Positions 12,110 through 23,577 of a DNA stretch of 64,000 nt are shown in pieces (position 1 is the stretch's first letter; each line of letters opens with the position of its first letter). This DNA is from Proteles cristata cristata. Taxonomy: Eukaryota > Chordata > Mammalia > Carnivora > Hyaenidae. The position numbers were made by a program, and so were the translations under genes. The stretch covers positions 124,001 to 188,000 of the forward strand of contig JAESUZ010003370.1 in the NCBI GenBank assembly GCA_017311185.1, read 5' to 3'. The notes beneath the pieces are model-generated. The model saw only the letters and a program-made list of their open reading frames with translations, was not told where the DNA came from and did no database searches.

Positions 12110-12545
12110 TCACGGGTTGAATTGTGTTCCCCCTCCCCAGATTTGTGTGTGAACGTCTTAACTCCCTCAGTCTCAGAATGTGACCTTGTTAGGAAACAGG
12201 CTGTCGCAGATGTAGTTAGTTAAGACAAGGCCATAGGAGAGTGTATGTGCTGGGGTGGGAGGCGGGGGGTGGTGGGCCTAATCCAGCATGACTGGTGTCC
12301 TAATAAAAAGGGGAGATTTGGACACAGAGACAGACACAGATAGAAGCAAGATGTGAGGACTCCTCAAGATAGCCCTCCAAGCCAAGGATGGAGCCTGGAA
12401 CGGATCCCTCCCTCTGAGCCTTCAGAAACAATCAACCTTACCTACTGCCCTTGACCTTGGACTTGCAGCCTCCAGGACCGTGAAGCCGGCCCATCTGGGG
12501 GCCTTTGTCACGGCGGCTATAAGAAGCCAATACACTTGGCAACAG
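12110..12545 (+). mobile_element. MaLR-like solo LTR relic
   Basis: Motifs in order: GGGTTGAATTGTGTTCCCCC, CAGAATGTGACCTTGTTAGG, GACTGGTGTCCTAATAAAAA, TTGGACACAGAGACAGACAC, CTTGGACTTGCAGCCTCCAG. This is a typical ERVL-MaLR-like LTR layout, no internal region, diverged. Confidence 0.6.
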
Positions 12546-13820
12546 CCTGATGAAATTGCTGAATTAGAAAAGCAAGGACAAAAATCCTAAAAGAAAACAG
12601 AATGGAAACACAGATGGTATTAATTTAAAGAGAGAATCAGAGTGGCATTGAACTTGTCTCCCAGGACAGTGACACTTTTTCAAGGGTGGCCCACCCTGAC
12701 TGTCATTCATTTCTCTCTTCCCCTTCGCTCTGGAACTTCTGCCTCCCCACCCAGGTGTCTCTTGTCGAGGCCTGAATGGCTGTCCCTTCCCTCGTGAAGC
12801 ACACGCAGTAGGACTACAGGTGATCTCCGCAGGGGTGTTCGCCGTGGCTGCCCTCTCGGCCCTCCTCCAGCCTCCCTGGCCGCTCCGCGCCTCCAGGGCC
12901 CACCAGTGGAGGGCTCCTCAGCTCCGTCTCCTGCTTCTTCGGCTTTTAATCGACACTCACTCCTCTGGTGACATCTCGGCCAGCGTCAGGGCTTGGAAGG
13001 TGAGCTACGTGCTGCAGGCGCCCAAGCTTCTCTTCTGAATTCCAAGCTCGCATACCCACCGGCCCTGGTCGGCATCCCCGGCTGAACATCCGACGGGCAT
13101 CTGTCTACACTGGGGGCCCTGGAAAGCAGAGTGGGAGCAGCTGGGGAGGGCGAGATTGAGGGAGAGCAAGTGTGACAGAGTGAGAGACCGAGGGGCCACT
13201 GCTGGGCCCGCACGCGCAATCGGGGGGCTGTCGTCACAGATGGGTGAGTTGCAGGGCCCAGGGAGAGTCTATCCGCAGGGGGTGAATCCACCAGCTCCAA
13301 CCTCCCCCGCTCACGGACTCATCCCAGTGGCCCTGCTCACATGGGCAGCATGAGCGTGGTCACCTCAACAGAGACAGTCCCCAGGCACGTGGTGTGGTTC
13401 CCACAGAGGGTCCCAAGGGGTGGCAGAGAGCACCTGGCTGCCCCTCCCACATCATTCAAGAGCAAGTCCAGCCTGGCCAAAGCCAAATGCTTCATCTAGT
13501 TGCTTCCATCCTCTGAAGCTGTCCCCCAGTGGCTGCAGCCACCAGTGGCCCATGGGGCCCTGAATTCGGGCTGGACTGGGCTGGGAGTCTCGTCCACTTG
13601 CATTCGTGTGGTGGTCGAGGCTGAGGTCACTTCCCATGTCCAGCAACTGGCCTGCCCCTCATGACCTGACTCTCACTCCGCACCCCAAGCCCGAGGAAGA
13701 GACAGTTTTTCCATCTGCAAAGATTTTTTTAAAATTACATTTGAAGGTAAATAGACTGACCTTTCAAAATTCTGTGATTGGCATCTGTCTTTAAGGACAG
13801 TAGAAGCGTTCTTTGTATTT
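12546..13820. other. Intergenic, unassigned GC-rich sequence
   Basis: 1.3 kb, mostly GC-rich, with no recognised coding or repeat content. Open frames here look like chance products of base composition. Confidence 0.5.
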
Positions 13821-14375
13821 TAAAAATAAAACTCATTGCTTTTCCAAGATATCATTTAACGTGTGTAATCTGCATTCATGTAAAGTGTATAATTTGGCGA
13901 ATTTTGAAAAACGTATACACTCTCGTAACCATCCTCACATTCAACTGCAGAGTACCTGCACCCCCTCCTGGAAGTCGGCCTGTACCATCTCCCCGCCTCC
14001 CGGGTCCAGACACCCCGGAGACGCTGCCAACCCCCGCAGGTTGCTGTTTCCTGTTCCAGAACGTCACACAGAGTCGTACCGTATGCCCCATTTTCTTTGT
14101 GGTCTCCTTTGCTCTGTTGTGTTTGAGACCTATAGTGCATGTGCGCGTGCGCACGCGTGTGTTACTTTTATTGCTGAGTAGCGTTCCCTTACTTGGGTGT
14201 GCCACAGCTGGTTTTCCATTCACCTGCCGACGGACAGTGGGAACTTTCACACGCTTGGACACGAGGGCTGAAGCCACCGTGCACATTCCCGCACGACGTG
14301 GTGGGTAGACCCATCGTTTAATGTCTCTTGGGCAAACACCCAGGAGGGATGTGCTGCCTCCGGAGATCTCCTAGG
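13821..14375 (-). mobile_element. LINE-1 3'-end relic, antisense on plus
   Basis: AAAGTGTATAATTTGGCGAA, TTTATTGCTGAGTAGCGTTC, CAGCTGGTTTTCCATTCACC and TCTCTTGGGCAAACACCCAG match, in order, the antisense of L1M-type 3' sequence. GC-rich substitutions suggest high age. Confidence 0.65.
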
Positions 14376-16153
14376 TCCCCAGGTAAGGACTCTGCCCAGC
14401 ACAGCCCACGTGTCACTCCAGCCGTCGGGAGGCAGGAGTGAGTAAGAGAGGGAGAAAATCCCGCCATGGGGACTGCAAACTGATAATCCCACCTCTGCAG
14501 GAGGGAACTGACCTACCACCTCTGCTTGGAAAGATCCCTGGAACACACTTTTCTCCACTGACTTATATTTATGCTCCCGCACACTTGATGGAGCACCAGT
14601 CATCCTGCCGTTTTTTCCTGGCTGTGAACTAAAATTATTTCTAGGGAAAGAGACAGAGTGGGAGCTCAGTGAATTCATTTGTTTATTTTCTAGCGGCCTC
14701 TAGTGGCAGTGGTCAGAATTGCATCTTTGCATCCGACTGGCAAAAAAGGCGAAGGACACCCCCCACCCCACCCCCGCCCCCCACTGCCAAAACCAGGTCC
14801 CAGCCCAGCTGGAAACGCCGCACTCCTGCGCAGCTAATCCGGGGGAGGGCCGGGGGGGTAAGACTGGCTTCTCGTCCCCATAAAACAAATCAAAACTACT
14901 TACTACCAGTTTCCCTTTGCCACTTCTTCCTAGGATTCTGCAAGCTAGGGGCTAGAAATTCACGGTTGGCAGGGATAGGTGTGGTTAACGGAACAAATTT
15001 CTCAGTTTCTGTCATTCCGTCTTGCATTAGCGGACAGCGAGGTCGCTCTACCCGCACGGTTTTGTTTCCAGTTACAGCGAGTGAAAAAGCCAGCACCGGT
15101 CATGAGGAAAGGAACTTTGCGAACAAACCGTTTTTAGGGGATTCTTGGTCACGGTATATCTTAGATGCACAGTTGGCGAGTGAAGAGCAGACCATGCAAA
15201 CCGCCCCCTCTTGCCAAGGAGTCTCCCCTCGTGCTGCTGGTTTTCCTCGAGCAACAGAACATCACGGGCATTCGAGAACGTACTTTGCTTCTGAGTCCAT
15301 CTGCTGGGTCTACCTGGTTCTTTGCGTGACCTCCAGCACAGTAGGCTGCCACCAGCACTGGTCACCACGCTAACCTAATGGTCTCCCCTGGCGTCGGTTT
15401 GGAGAGTGTCTTGTGTGTTCTCTGTGGCCCAGTCGATCGTAGGGAATGGCTGCACGTCGGACGGAAGGTTTCACCCACAATGAAATCCACACCTGCTGTT
15501 CCAGGGAACAGCATTACCTCCAGTGTGTCAAGAGCAGAGCTTGCCACTAAGCACTCTCATTTCTTTGCACACACCATGCTTTTACATTTTTTTTCCTCAA
15601 AAAATAAAAAAAAAGATCCCCAAGGGATAACCAAGCTGAAGAAATATACTACGAGAACACACCTAGTGCAATGAGCACGCACATGTATAGGACCTACATC
15701 GTCGGCCTGGCTCTCACCACATCACCGCGCTTCATGGAGTAAGCACTGTAAGTTTGCGTTTTGTAAGAAAGGAATGTGACACGTCTCTCATGCTAATGAA
15801 ATCCACACTGAGAGCAATCTGAAGTAACTAGAGTGGCCTTATTGGATAGTCACTAAAACCCGAAGGCTTTCACCTGGAAGAAAAAGCAGAGCATGGCTCT
15901 CCCGGTGACGTGACAGCCCTACTGACAGAGCCTCACGGAGCCTGAGGCCCCCCCTGCCCTTTCCAGGGACGGTGGGTGGCGGGAGGGCAGAGAGAGAACA
16001 CCTACTGTATTGTAGGGGCCTGTGAACACGCTGGATGTGAAAAAGCAGTAATTTTGAAATTTCAAAAAAAATGATTGTAGAACCAGTCTGTGCTCCTATC
16101 CAACTCCTACATCTCTCCATTGCTGTCTTCTTGATGGGCACTTAAAAATCTCC
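14376..16153. other. Intergenic, unassigned
   Basis: 1.8 kb with no supported gene. A 234-residue open frame starting at 14669 has no recognisable domain and lacks compositional support for coding. Confidence 0.5.
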
Positions 16154-16340
16154 TTTTTTGATGGGTTTATCTATTTTTAAGATAGAAAGCACGAGCTGGG
16201 GAGGAGCAGAGAGAAAGAGAGACACGAACCAAAGTGCGCTGTCAGCACAGAGCCCGACGCAAGGCTCAGACTCACAAACCATGAGATCATGACCTGAGCC
16301 AAAGTTGGACGCTTTGCCCACTGAGCCACCCGGGCGCCCC
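16154..16340 (-). mobile_element. Felid tRNA-Lys SINE
   Basis: Reverse orientation, ending GAGCCACCCGGGCGCCCC, with CTGTCAGCACAGAGCCCGAC and a GA-rich segment. Slightly shortened in the CT-rich part. Confidence 0.92.
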
Positions 16341-16688
16341 TTGACGTACACTGTTGAAACAGCCTGAGAAAGTGGGTGCTCCTCCATCCCTCCTCCATCT
16401 GGTCTGGGGCAGAGCAGCCGAGGGAAAGGCAGGGCTGGGGAGGAACAGCCTGGGTTCTAGGGGGCAGGCGGGGCCGGGCAGGCGGAGGGAAGGGCTGCAT
16501 TACTATATCCAGAGAGGAGCCGGGAACGGGGCACTGGGGTGCCCTCAGAAGTCATAAAGAAGGGCTCCCAACCTTTTCTGCACCATGGACAGATCCCTTT
16601 GCACTTGGGGCCCTTCTCAGAATATACGATTCGACCACAGAAAATAAAACTCAAGTTATACAGAAAACACCTGCGTTGAAATTATACA

Positions 16689-16914
16689 ATATTTTTATTT
16701 TAGCTTTTTATTTTTAAAATGTGTATTCATTTCTGAGAGACAGAGAGCCCAAGCGAGGGAGGAACAGAGAGAGAAGGAGACACAGAATCCGAAGCAGGCT
16801 CCAGGCTCCGAGCTGTCAGCACAGGGCCCGATGCGGGGCTAGAACTCATGAAGCGTGAGATCATGACCTGAACTGAAGTCGGACGCTCAACCGACTGAGC
16901 CCCCCAGGTGTCCC
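16689..16914 (-). mobile_element. Felid tRNA-Lys SINE
   Basis: Reverse orientation, near full length, with CCGAGCTGTCAGCACAGGGC and terminal GAGCCCCCCAGGTGTCCC. Confidence 0.92.
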
Positions 16915-17663
16915 TGTACCGTATTTTTAAAACCAGAGTTAGGAGGTGATGTATGTGCTCCGGTATTCACTCAGTAACAGAATTTTGTGGCAGGCCTGAT
17001 CACCGGTGTGATCTTGGAGGACTGATGATCGAAACCAAACGCTGGGGCCCCTGCCACCACCACAGGGTTCAGGAGAATGAGCGATTTTCACCAGCGGCCA
17101 GCCGGAGCGTGATGAATATCTCTTTGGGTTTTCCCTACGTTTATGATAAGAGGAAATGCTACATTTCACTCAGAGGTTAGTGAAAATAAACATGTGGTTT
17201 CCCCCACCACGTTCACAGGCAGGTCGGGGGCAGGGGCGGCTGCAGGGTCCTGCCAGCGTGTCTGAGATCCAGGAAATGCTGGGCTCTCTGGATCGAAGCA
17301 GACCATTCACAGAAAGACCCCAGGAATCTGTGGTCTTCACAAGCCCAGGAAAACAGTGGGTACCCCCTCGCCATGTGCTCATGAGAGAGGGGAAATTTTC
17401 TGTCCTTTGTCCCCTGGAAAGGCAGGGACCGGATCTAGCAATACCCGAGGGGCCTGCGTTGCTCGCCACAGCTGGGTTCTGCCCAAGGCGTCCGTGAGTG
17501 GCAGCCAGTGCTACCCCGGGGGCTGGGGGGCTGGCGGTCGTAGGAACAGCCTGTTTTCATGGTATTTCTTATTCAATAACCTTCCTCTTGGGAAAGTGGG
17601 AATGTTTCCTGCCTCGTTCATCATCGAATCCAGCCAACAGGACGTGTTCAAGAAGTATTCGTT

Positions 17664-17822
17664 GGGGCACCCGGGTGCTCAGTTGGTTGAGTGCCCGACT
17701 TCAGCTCAGGTCATGATCTCATGGCTCAGAGTCTGGAGGCTGCTTCGAATTCTATGTCTCCCTCTCTGTCTGGCCCTCCCCTCGTCTCTCTATCTCAAAA
17801 ATAAATAAACATTAAAAAATGA
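17664..17822 (+). mobile_element. Felid tRNA-Lys SINE, internally deleted
   Basis: GGGGCACCCGGGTGCTCAGT head and GTCATGATCTCATGGCTCAG join directly to GAGTCTGGAGGCTGCTTC. The B-box-to-body segment (about 40-50 bp) is missing. Ends with AATAAATAAACATTAAAAAA. Confidence 0.9.
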
Positions 17823-17834
17823 TTTTTAAAAAAC

Positions 17835-18445
17835 GAAACTGGAGTCCTCTAACATTGCTGGTGGGAAGGTAAAATGATGCGGCTACTTCCGAGGATAGTT
17901 TGGGAAATTTCTTAGAAAGGTCACTGATTTACCGTATGACCCAGCAATTGCACTCCTAGGAAGCTCCCCGAGAGAAACGAAAACCTCTGTCCACATAGGA
18001 ACATGTACCAATGTTCACAGCAGCACTATTCACAACCTCCAGAAGCTGGAAACATCCACACGTTGACCGACAGTTGCGTGGATAAAACATGTGGTATAGC
18101 CATACCATGGAACCCTACGCAGCCATAAAGGGAACTTCTGACACGCACTACAACACGATGGACCTCAAGGACATTGTTGGGCGCAAGAAGCCAGAAGCAA
18201 CGCGCTACGTATCGTATAATTCCGTTTCTGTGAAATGTCCGGCAATGGCGAATCCACTGAAGACAAAAACCAGATAGCTCAGGGCTGATGTGCATGAAGG
18301 ATATCTGGGAGGGGATAGGAATGTTCTAAAGTCAGATGAGGATGAAGGCTGCACACTGCACATTTACAAAAAATCATTGCATTGTGCACTCGGAAGGGGT
18401 GAGTTTTATGGGCGTCAACTACAGCACAATTAAGCTGTGAAGAAA
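17835..18445 (+). mobile_element. LINE-1 3'-end fragment
   Basis: ACATTGCTGGTGGGAAGGTA, CCGTATGACCCAGCAATTGC, AACATGTACCAATGTTCACA, CATACCATGGAACCCTACGC and the 3'UTR-like GATAGGAATGTTCTAAAGTC follow the L1 order. Directly next to the SINE at 17664. Confidence 0.8.
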
Positions 18446-18908
18446 TAGAGTGACGGTCAGTGCAGTGGAGCCAGAGGGGCCCGAAGATCTCTACCCGAAG
18501 GGAAGGGAAGTGCCTTCTCCGGAGCCCGGAAAGCACTCCCGATTACAACACGCTGTGGGTCTCCCGGGGTGAGCAGCGGGCAGGTGCGGCGCCTTAAGAG
18601 TCTGGAAACACGGTAAACGCCAGGCGTGGAAGTGTCCCACCTGCACACCACTTGTCACCTGTAAAAGTTGTGCAGGCTCAGACTCCCGTCTGACTTGGTG
18701 CCGCGGCCGAAGTGCACCCTTGCGGGGAGAGCTCTGCCAGACGCACCGAGAATGGAAACCAGGGAGCAGAGGAAGGGTCCTGACGCGGACACCATCATTC
18801 CGGAAACTTGCACGTTAGTTTCTTCACTCTCTTCCTGGGCTCTTTATAGCCTAACTTGTGCATCTCAAAGTCATGGTGAATCTTCTTAAAATTCTAGAGT
18901 TGCATATA

Positions 18909-19132
18909 CTTTTTTTAATTAAAGAAAAAAAACATTTGAGAGAGAGAGAAAGTGTAAGTGGGGGAAGGGGAGAGAGGGTCAGAGAGAGAGAGAGAGAGAG
19001 AGGGAGAACCTTGAGCAGGCTCCGTGCTCAGTGCAGAGCCTGATGTGGGGCTCAATCCCGTGCCCCTGGGATCATGACCTGAGCCGCAATCAAGAGTCAG
19101 ACACTCGAATGACCAAGGCACCCAGGTGCCTC
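18909..19132 (-). mobile_element. Carnivore tRNA-Lys SINE, diverged
   Basis: Reverse orientation with long GA-rich part including (GA)n at 18981-19000, GTGCAGAGCCTGATGTGGGG, and head complement CAAGGCACCCAGGTGCC. An older copy than most in the window. Confidence 0.85.
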
Positions 19133-19234
19133 ATGGCTGCACATTCTTTCATCAGCTTAGACTGGCTTCCCCCCAGAGAGGTGGCTTTGGTGCAATTTTC
19201 CATTAAAGACACCATACTGAGGAGACATTTTCTA

Positions 19235-19388
19235 GTAAGGAAAGAAGACGGCTCTTCTGGGTATGTCTACAATGTATCTTTAAGCAAAAAGACATGGAAT
19301 CAGGCGTCGTAGAGGCAGGCCGTGTCACGTGTCAATGTGACACGAAGACCTTCTCAGGGTGCACTCTGGTCCGCCTGTATGCACACCC
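19235..19388 (+). repeat. Unassigned repeat block, copy B
   Basis: Plus-strand partner of 4681-4836. It begins GTAAGGAAAGAAGACGG and includes TTTAAGCAAAAAGACATGG. Both copies can be read as a similar peptide (SSG.(V/I)Y.(V/L)SLSKK.WNQAS), but copy B stops right after it. No tail, terminal inverted repeat or target duplication was seen. Confidence 0.7.
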
Positions 19389-19575
19389 TTCCTTTATAGG
19401 AAAAGGAGAAGGTTCAACACGGAGCTTGTAGGAGTCGGGGCAGCAAGAGCACACGGAGCGGCCAGGCTGCCTTTCCTGCCCTGAAGTCCCTCTAAGCTGC
19501 CTGCACACCTTCTCCCCTCCACTGAGAAAGATCAGGAAAGCAGGGAACACCCTTCACCTGCACTCAGCTCCCCCC

Positions 19576-19590
19576 GCCCCCTGGTGGCTG
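19576..19590 (-). promoter_or_regulatory. Candidate CTCF-binding motif
   Basis: The minus strand reads AGCCACCAGGGGGCGGGG, a near-ideal match to the CTCF core CCACCAGGGGGCGC. Motif match only; occupancy is not shown. Confidence 0.5.
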
Positions 19591-19907
19591 TGGTAGCGAA
19601 TGGCACCTGCCCTCGATTACCTGAAGCCGGGGTTGGGGGCGAGGCAGGCAGGTGTGGGGGTTCCCATCTTGGGGTGGCGGGTATCCATACGGCTTCCTTC
19701 TGGGGTTTTCTCGTTTGGTCCTGTGTCTCCCTGGGTGCCTGCATGTGCCCCTAAGGCCTTCCAACACGCAAGGGCTGGTACTCAATCTGCTTCCCTGCCT
19801 CCGAGCAACGTTTTCACTCAAACCTCAGCACTTCAGACTGGAAAACGTGAACAGGGCAAATTCAAGAAAAAGCAATACTAGTGAGTTAAAAAATGTTAAC
19901 TTGCTCT

Positions 19908-20070
19908 TTTTTTAGAGAGAGAGCGCGTGAGCAGCAGGGGAGGGGGGGAGAGAGAGAGAGAGAGAATCTCAGGCAGGGGTCACACCACAATGTGGGGCTC
20001 AAACCCACAATCATGACTTGAGCTAAACTGAAGACTCGATGCTTCACCTGCTGAGCCCCCAGGAGCCCCC
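19908..20070 (-). mobile_element. Carnivore tRNA-Lys SINE, degraded
   Basis: GA-rich block, CACAATGTGGGGCTCAAACC, then GAGCCCCCAGGAGCCCCC at the head side. Shortened and diverged. Confidence 0.75.
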
Positions 20071-22624
20071 CATCTTCCTAAAAACATTAGTGCTGCTCGG
20101 CCCCCTCCCCGCCTACGCCTGCAGGCGGACGGCGCTCCGGGCCTGGGGGCTTCGGACTGGCACTGACGTCACTGGAGGCAGCCAGGTGACAGGACCCCCC
20201 GGGGAGGCGCCGCAGTGACACCTACCACCTTCAGGTGGCGCCCTCACGTACCAGCAGGGGCACTGGCGGCCAGCAGACTAGCTCCCCACCCACCGAGGGC
20301 AGAGAGCCCCAAGACACAGCCACCATGAAGAAAAGCAACGCAGGATACAACCTGTAGAGAAGGGACCGCTTGTGTATTAAAGGGAGACGTATGGGAACAT
20401 CTAGACGTGTTTATGAAAGCATTAAAACCTGGGTGCACCCAGGGCGAGCCAACGCGGGGGTTACCCGGAGGGAGACGGGGGGGGACAGGATGGGCCGTGT
20501 CTGAACTACAGAGCGTATTCACCGTGCAGTACTTAAGTGAAACGAAAGCGAAACCGAAATACAGTCAGACCGTCTACACTGTGAGCATCTGGGCTCAGGG
20601 CTCGTGTCCTCACGGACCGGTGCCAGCGAAGCTACGCCCAGGCTTCCTCCACCTGATGAAGCATCTCTCCTATTGCAAGAGACACTGGCTATGTGCTCAC
20701 CAAGTACCAGGCCAGGAAGTACTTAGTCTCTAGTACTTCGGGGACTGACGAAGGGGGAGACGGGCGCGTGGAGGGAGGGGACGGACCCTGCGAAGGTCAC
20801 CTTGGGTCATGGTGGTGAGATTTCCAGATGGTGCTCTGAACTCCATTTCCTCGGCGGAACCGAATGTCAAGGGAGCCTATTTCAACAACGTTTCGATGGG
20901 AGCCTATTTCAACAACGTTTCGATGTGCAGAGAAGCACAAAGTGTCTTGCTTCAGAGGGGGAGCTACCGTACGCGTGGTGTTCAGTCCAACCCTCTAAAA
21001 TTAGTACAGAAAACAGCCACTGCTCTGACGGGCTGTTTCAACAAAGATCGTTTATCAAAAACCAGAAGAACTGAAAAAGCTATTTGAAGCTGCACAAGCT
21101 ATTTGTGGCTTCGGACGGCTTGGCTGAGCTGATCACACTTACACGAGTTACTCAGTAGCCCGGCGACCTCCCCCTGCAGGATGGACAACGACAGGCGTGC
21201 GGTCCGCGCACAGCGCACGCAACGTGTGTCTGAATCCTGCAACTTCGCTCTAACATCGGTGGTGTGGACACCTCTCTACGAAGTCACTGTTGTCCAGTGG
21301 ACTCCACAAACTCAGTCACCGTCCTGAAGATACAAGAGACTTTACAGTTAGAGCTGTAACAAAAGAGGCTACATTTAGCCAAGAAACAAAATCCCCCCAT
21401 TCAAAGCCTCTCCCCCTCCGCAAAAAAGCCCCGCAGAGGCTCTGCTGAGGACTCCCTGGTGCCCGCGGCCCGATCCGCTGTCCCGGGCTGGGCACCGAGG
21501 GGCGGGGAGCTGAGGTGGCGGCTGGTGCCCGCCTCTGCCCGCGGAGAGGGCCACCGGCTGGTTAGTTCCCATTTTCCGCTCTCAGGTGTCAACCCAACGG
21601 TTAAACCATCAGGTGCACCAAATTAGAGATACAATTTTTAAGTTCCTCTTTCAGATCAGGGGAAATGGGAAGTAGTTCCATTCACCCCCGAGTTCTTTTC
21701 CTCTGCTACTCGGACCACACTCACCAGGAGCTGGGGGGGTCTCCTGGGAGGGGTCTCGGGGGGGGGGTCTGGAGGGCTCCCAGTCCCAACCGCCCATCAC
21801 GCCGCTTCCTCTGCAAAGCAGGGAAGAGTCCCTCCGAGTTCAGGATATACACGCCCCCATCTCCGTTCTTGTGTGAGCAGCGTTATGCCAAAGCAGTGGG
21901 CGAGGGCTGCACAGGGCAGTTCAAGATGACCCGAGGGGCTGCGCGATCAGAGGGTCCGTTCTGTGTCTCTGTGGCTCGCCCGGGACCCTGACCGCCCACC
22001 CTCTGGGTGCTCATACAGGCACATTCTTGGCCCCATCCAGACCCGCCCGGGAGCAGAGAGGGCGGCGCATGCGTGATGCACTTTCCCAGCCGAGCCGAGC
22101 CGGCCCCAGTGCCCGGACCCACTCTGACCGGCTCCGACGGCCTCCTCCAGGCCGGCCCTGGGCCACGGTGCTGGTCCCCCCGAGCTGTGCTGTTACAGGG
22201 CCCCTCTCCCGACAGGAAGCCCTGGAGCCCTGGCCCCCGGTGTGTGGGGGGGACCCATTCAGAGGGGCTGAGCTGCCAAGCGAGCAGAGGCACAGGCGGC
22301 CCTGGGCGGGAAGGTAGCCCATTCACAGCTCACCCTGCCCCAGGGCCCTGGGACGTGCCCGGCTCCTGGTCTCACACTGTCAGGGGCCACGGGGCCTCAG
22401 GAGGAGAGAGGCTGAAACCAAACACCGACTTCTCATCGTCTGCAATCAATCCACCCCCGGGAGACCCTAACGGACAAGTGACGAGCTTGTTTCCATCTGT
22501 GACCTGGCAGTGGAAGTCCAGGCTCGGAGGATGTTGCTGGTCCTGGTCAAGACCCCAGCCCCGGTCACCAGCGATCGCTCACGCGGCCCCTCCACTGCCC
22601 GACGTCCTCACCACCTGCAGAGAG
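20071..22624. other. Intergenic GC-rich flank 3' of ROR2
   Basis: 2.5 kb, GC-rich (particularly 21700-22350), no recognised repeat family apart from the 27-bp duplication. Long overlapping open frames on both strands at 21883-22741 reflect GC richness; none resembles a known protein. Confidence 0.5.
20871..20924 (+). repeat. Perfect 27-bp tandem duplication
   Basis: The unit starting GGGAGCCTATTTCAACAACG (20871-20897) is repeated exactly at 20898-20924. Confidence 0.97.
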
Positions 22625-23577
22625 CCGACCAAAAGTTCTGTTGCGCTTTATTGGATACGCCAGGTACGGGAGTTACAAGTGGGAGCTGTGGGCGTGCGGG
22701 TGGCGCGGGGAGCCGTGAGCCTTCTCTCCCGGCGGCGCTGAAATGAACGGACCTCGCCTCCGTCTCGCAGGAACACGAGCGAGCAAACAAACAAACGGGA
22801 AAACCAGGTGGCATTCCACAGCGGGTAACGTAAACAGTTAAATTACTAAAGCTCACAATACTTCACTGGGAGTGGCATAGGAAAACCACATAAATTACAT
22901 TTTTAAGGTCTGTACATGATTCTAAAGGAACAAAATAACAATACTGTGCTCTGTACAACGTTGCTCCTAACGTTTCCAAACCCCAGAAACACTTTCCAGA
23001 CAAGTGGGCAAAATACACATGCAGGGTAATTCAAACCACGTCCCAAAAATACAAAATCACATCGGTTGTTTTTTCTTTTAAGGCACATTTTCATTTAAGG
23101 CACACAGAACTCGCACTGCGGAAGCCCGGGCTCGGGGGACCGTGGCTGGGGGCAGGGTCCTGGTGGGCGGCTGGAGGGAGACAGTCACGGGCAGGGGGCG
23201 GCGGGGGGAACGCAGGCCTCCCCCGACCTCGCACAGGCCGGCCGCCGGGAATCTCAAAGCCCAAGGTGGCACCTCACTGCCCCTGCGGGCCCATATTCCA
23301 GAAGATTCACCACGTTCAATCCACATGCCGGCGTGGAAGCCTCCTTCCTGCAAAGCCGGGCAGTGCGTGCTGTGGTCTAACCTCAGGGGATGCGGGCGCC
23401 ACACATCTTCCCGGGCCCCCGGCCGGCGCCCGCACGGAGACCGTCCACGCATGAGTAGCCACAACGGCAGCTCTGTCTGTGCTCACGAGGACAGCGGAGG
23501 AGACTTCGCTCGGGGACAGCGCAAACCAGCGGGGGCGGGGGGGGGGAAGGGGGTGCCCAAGCGGCCCCGCGTGCCCC
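22625..23577 (-). other. ROR2: ROR2 3' untranslated region
   Basis: About 950 nt follow the TGA and end near a canonical AATAAA. The stop-proximal half is very GC-rich. The distal half (about 22760-23100) is AT-rich, with runs such as TTAAAAATGTAATTTATGTG. No other AATAAA on the minus strand was seen between the stop codon and 22647. The exact cleavage site is inferred at 10-25 nt beyond the signal, so the low-coordinate end is approximate. Confidence 0.75.
22647..22652 (-). promoter_or_regulatory. Polyadenylation signal AATAAA of ROR2
   Basis: Minus-strand AATAAA in the context CCAATAAAGCGCAACAG, followed by a T-rich/GT-containing stretch (CTTTTGGTCGG), as expected of a downstream element. 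It is about 930 nt past the stop codon, in line with the roughly 1-kb 3'UTR of mammalian ROR2 mRNA. Confidence 0.75.

Noticed and set aside
14669..15373. A 234-residue plus-strand frame in the intergenic flank
   Set aside because: No domain, no neighbouring exons in phase, and a low-complexity Pro-rich stretch; I cannot support it as a gene.
20231..20265. Two further CTCF-like matches (CAGGTGGCGCCCTC and CCAGCAGGGGCACTGG)
   Set aside because: Each departs from the core by a missing or changed key position; too weak to list as sites.
21883..22741. Overlapping long frames on both strands downstream of ROR2
   Set aside because: GC-rich DNA with few stops in any frame; no recognisable domains or splice structure.
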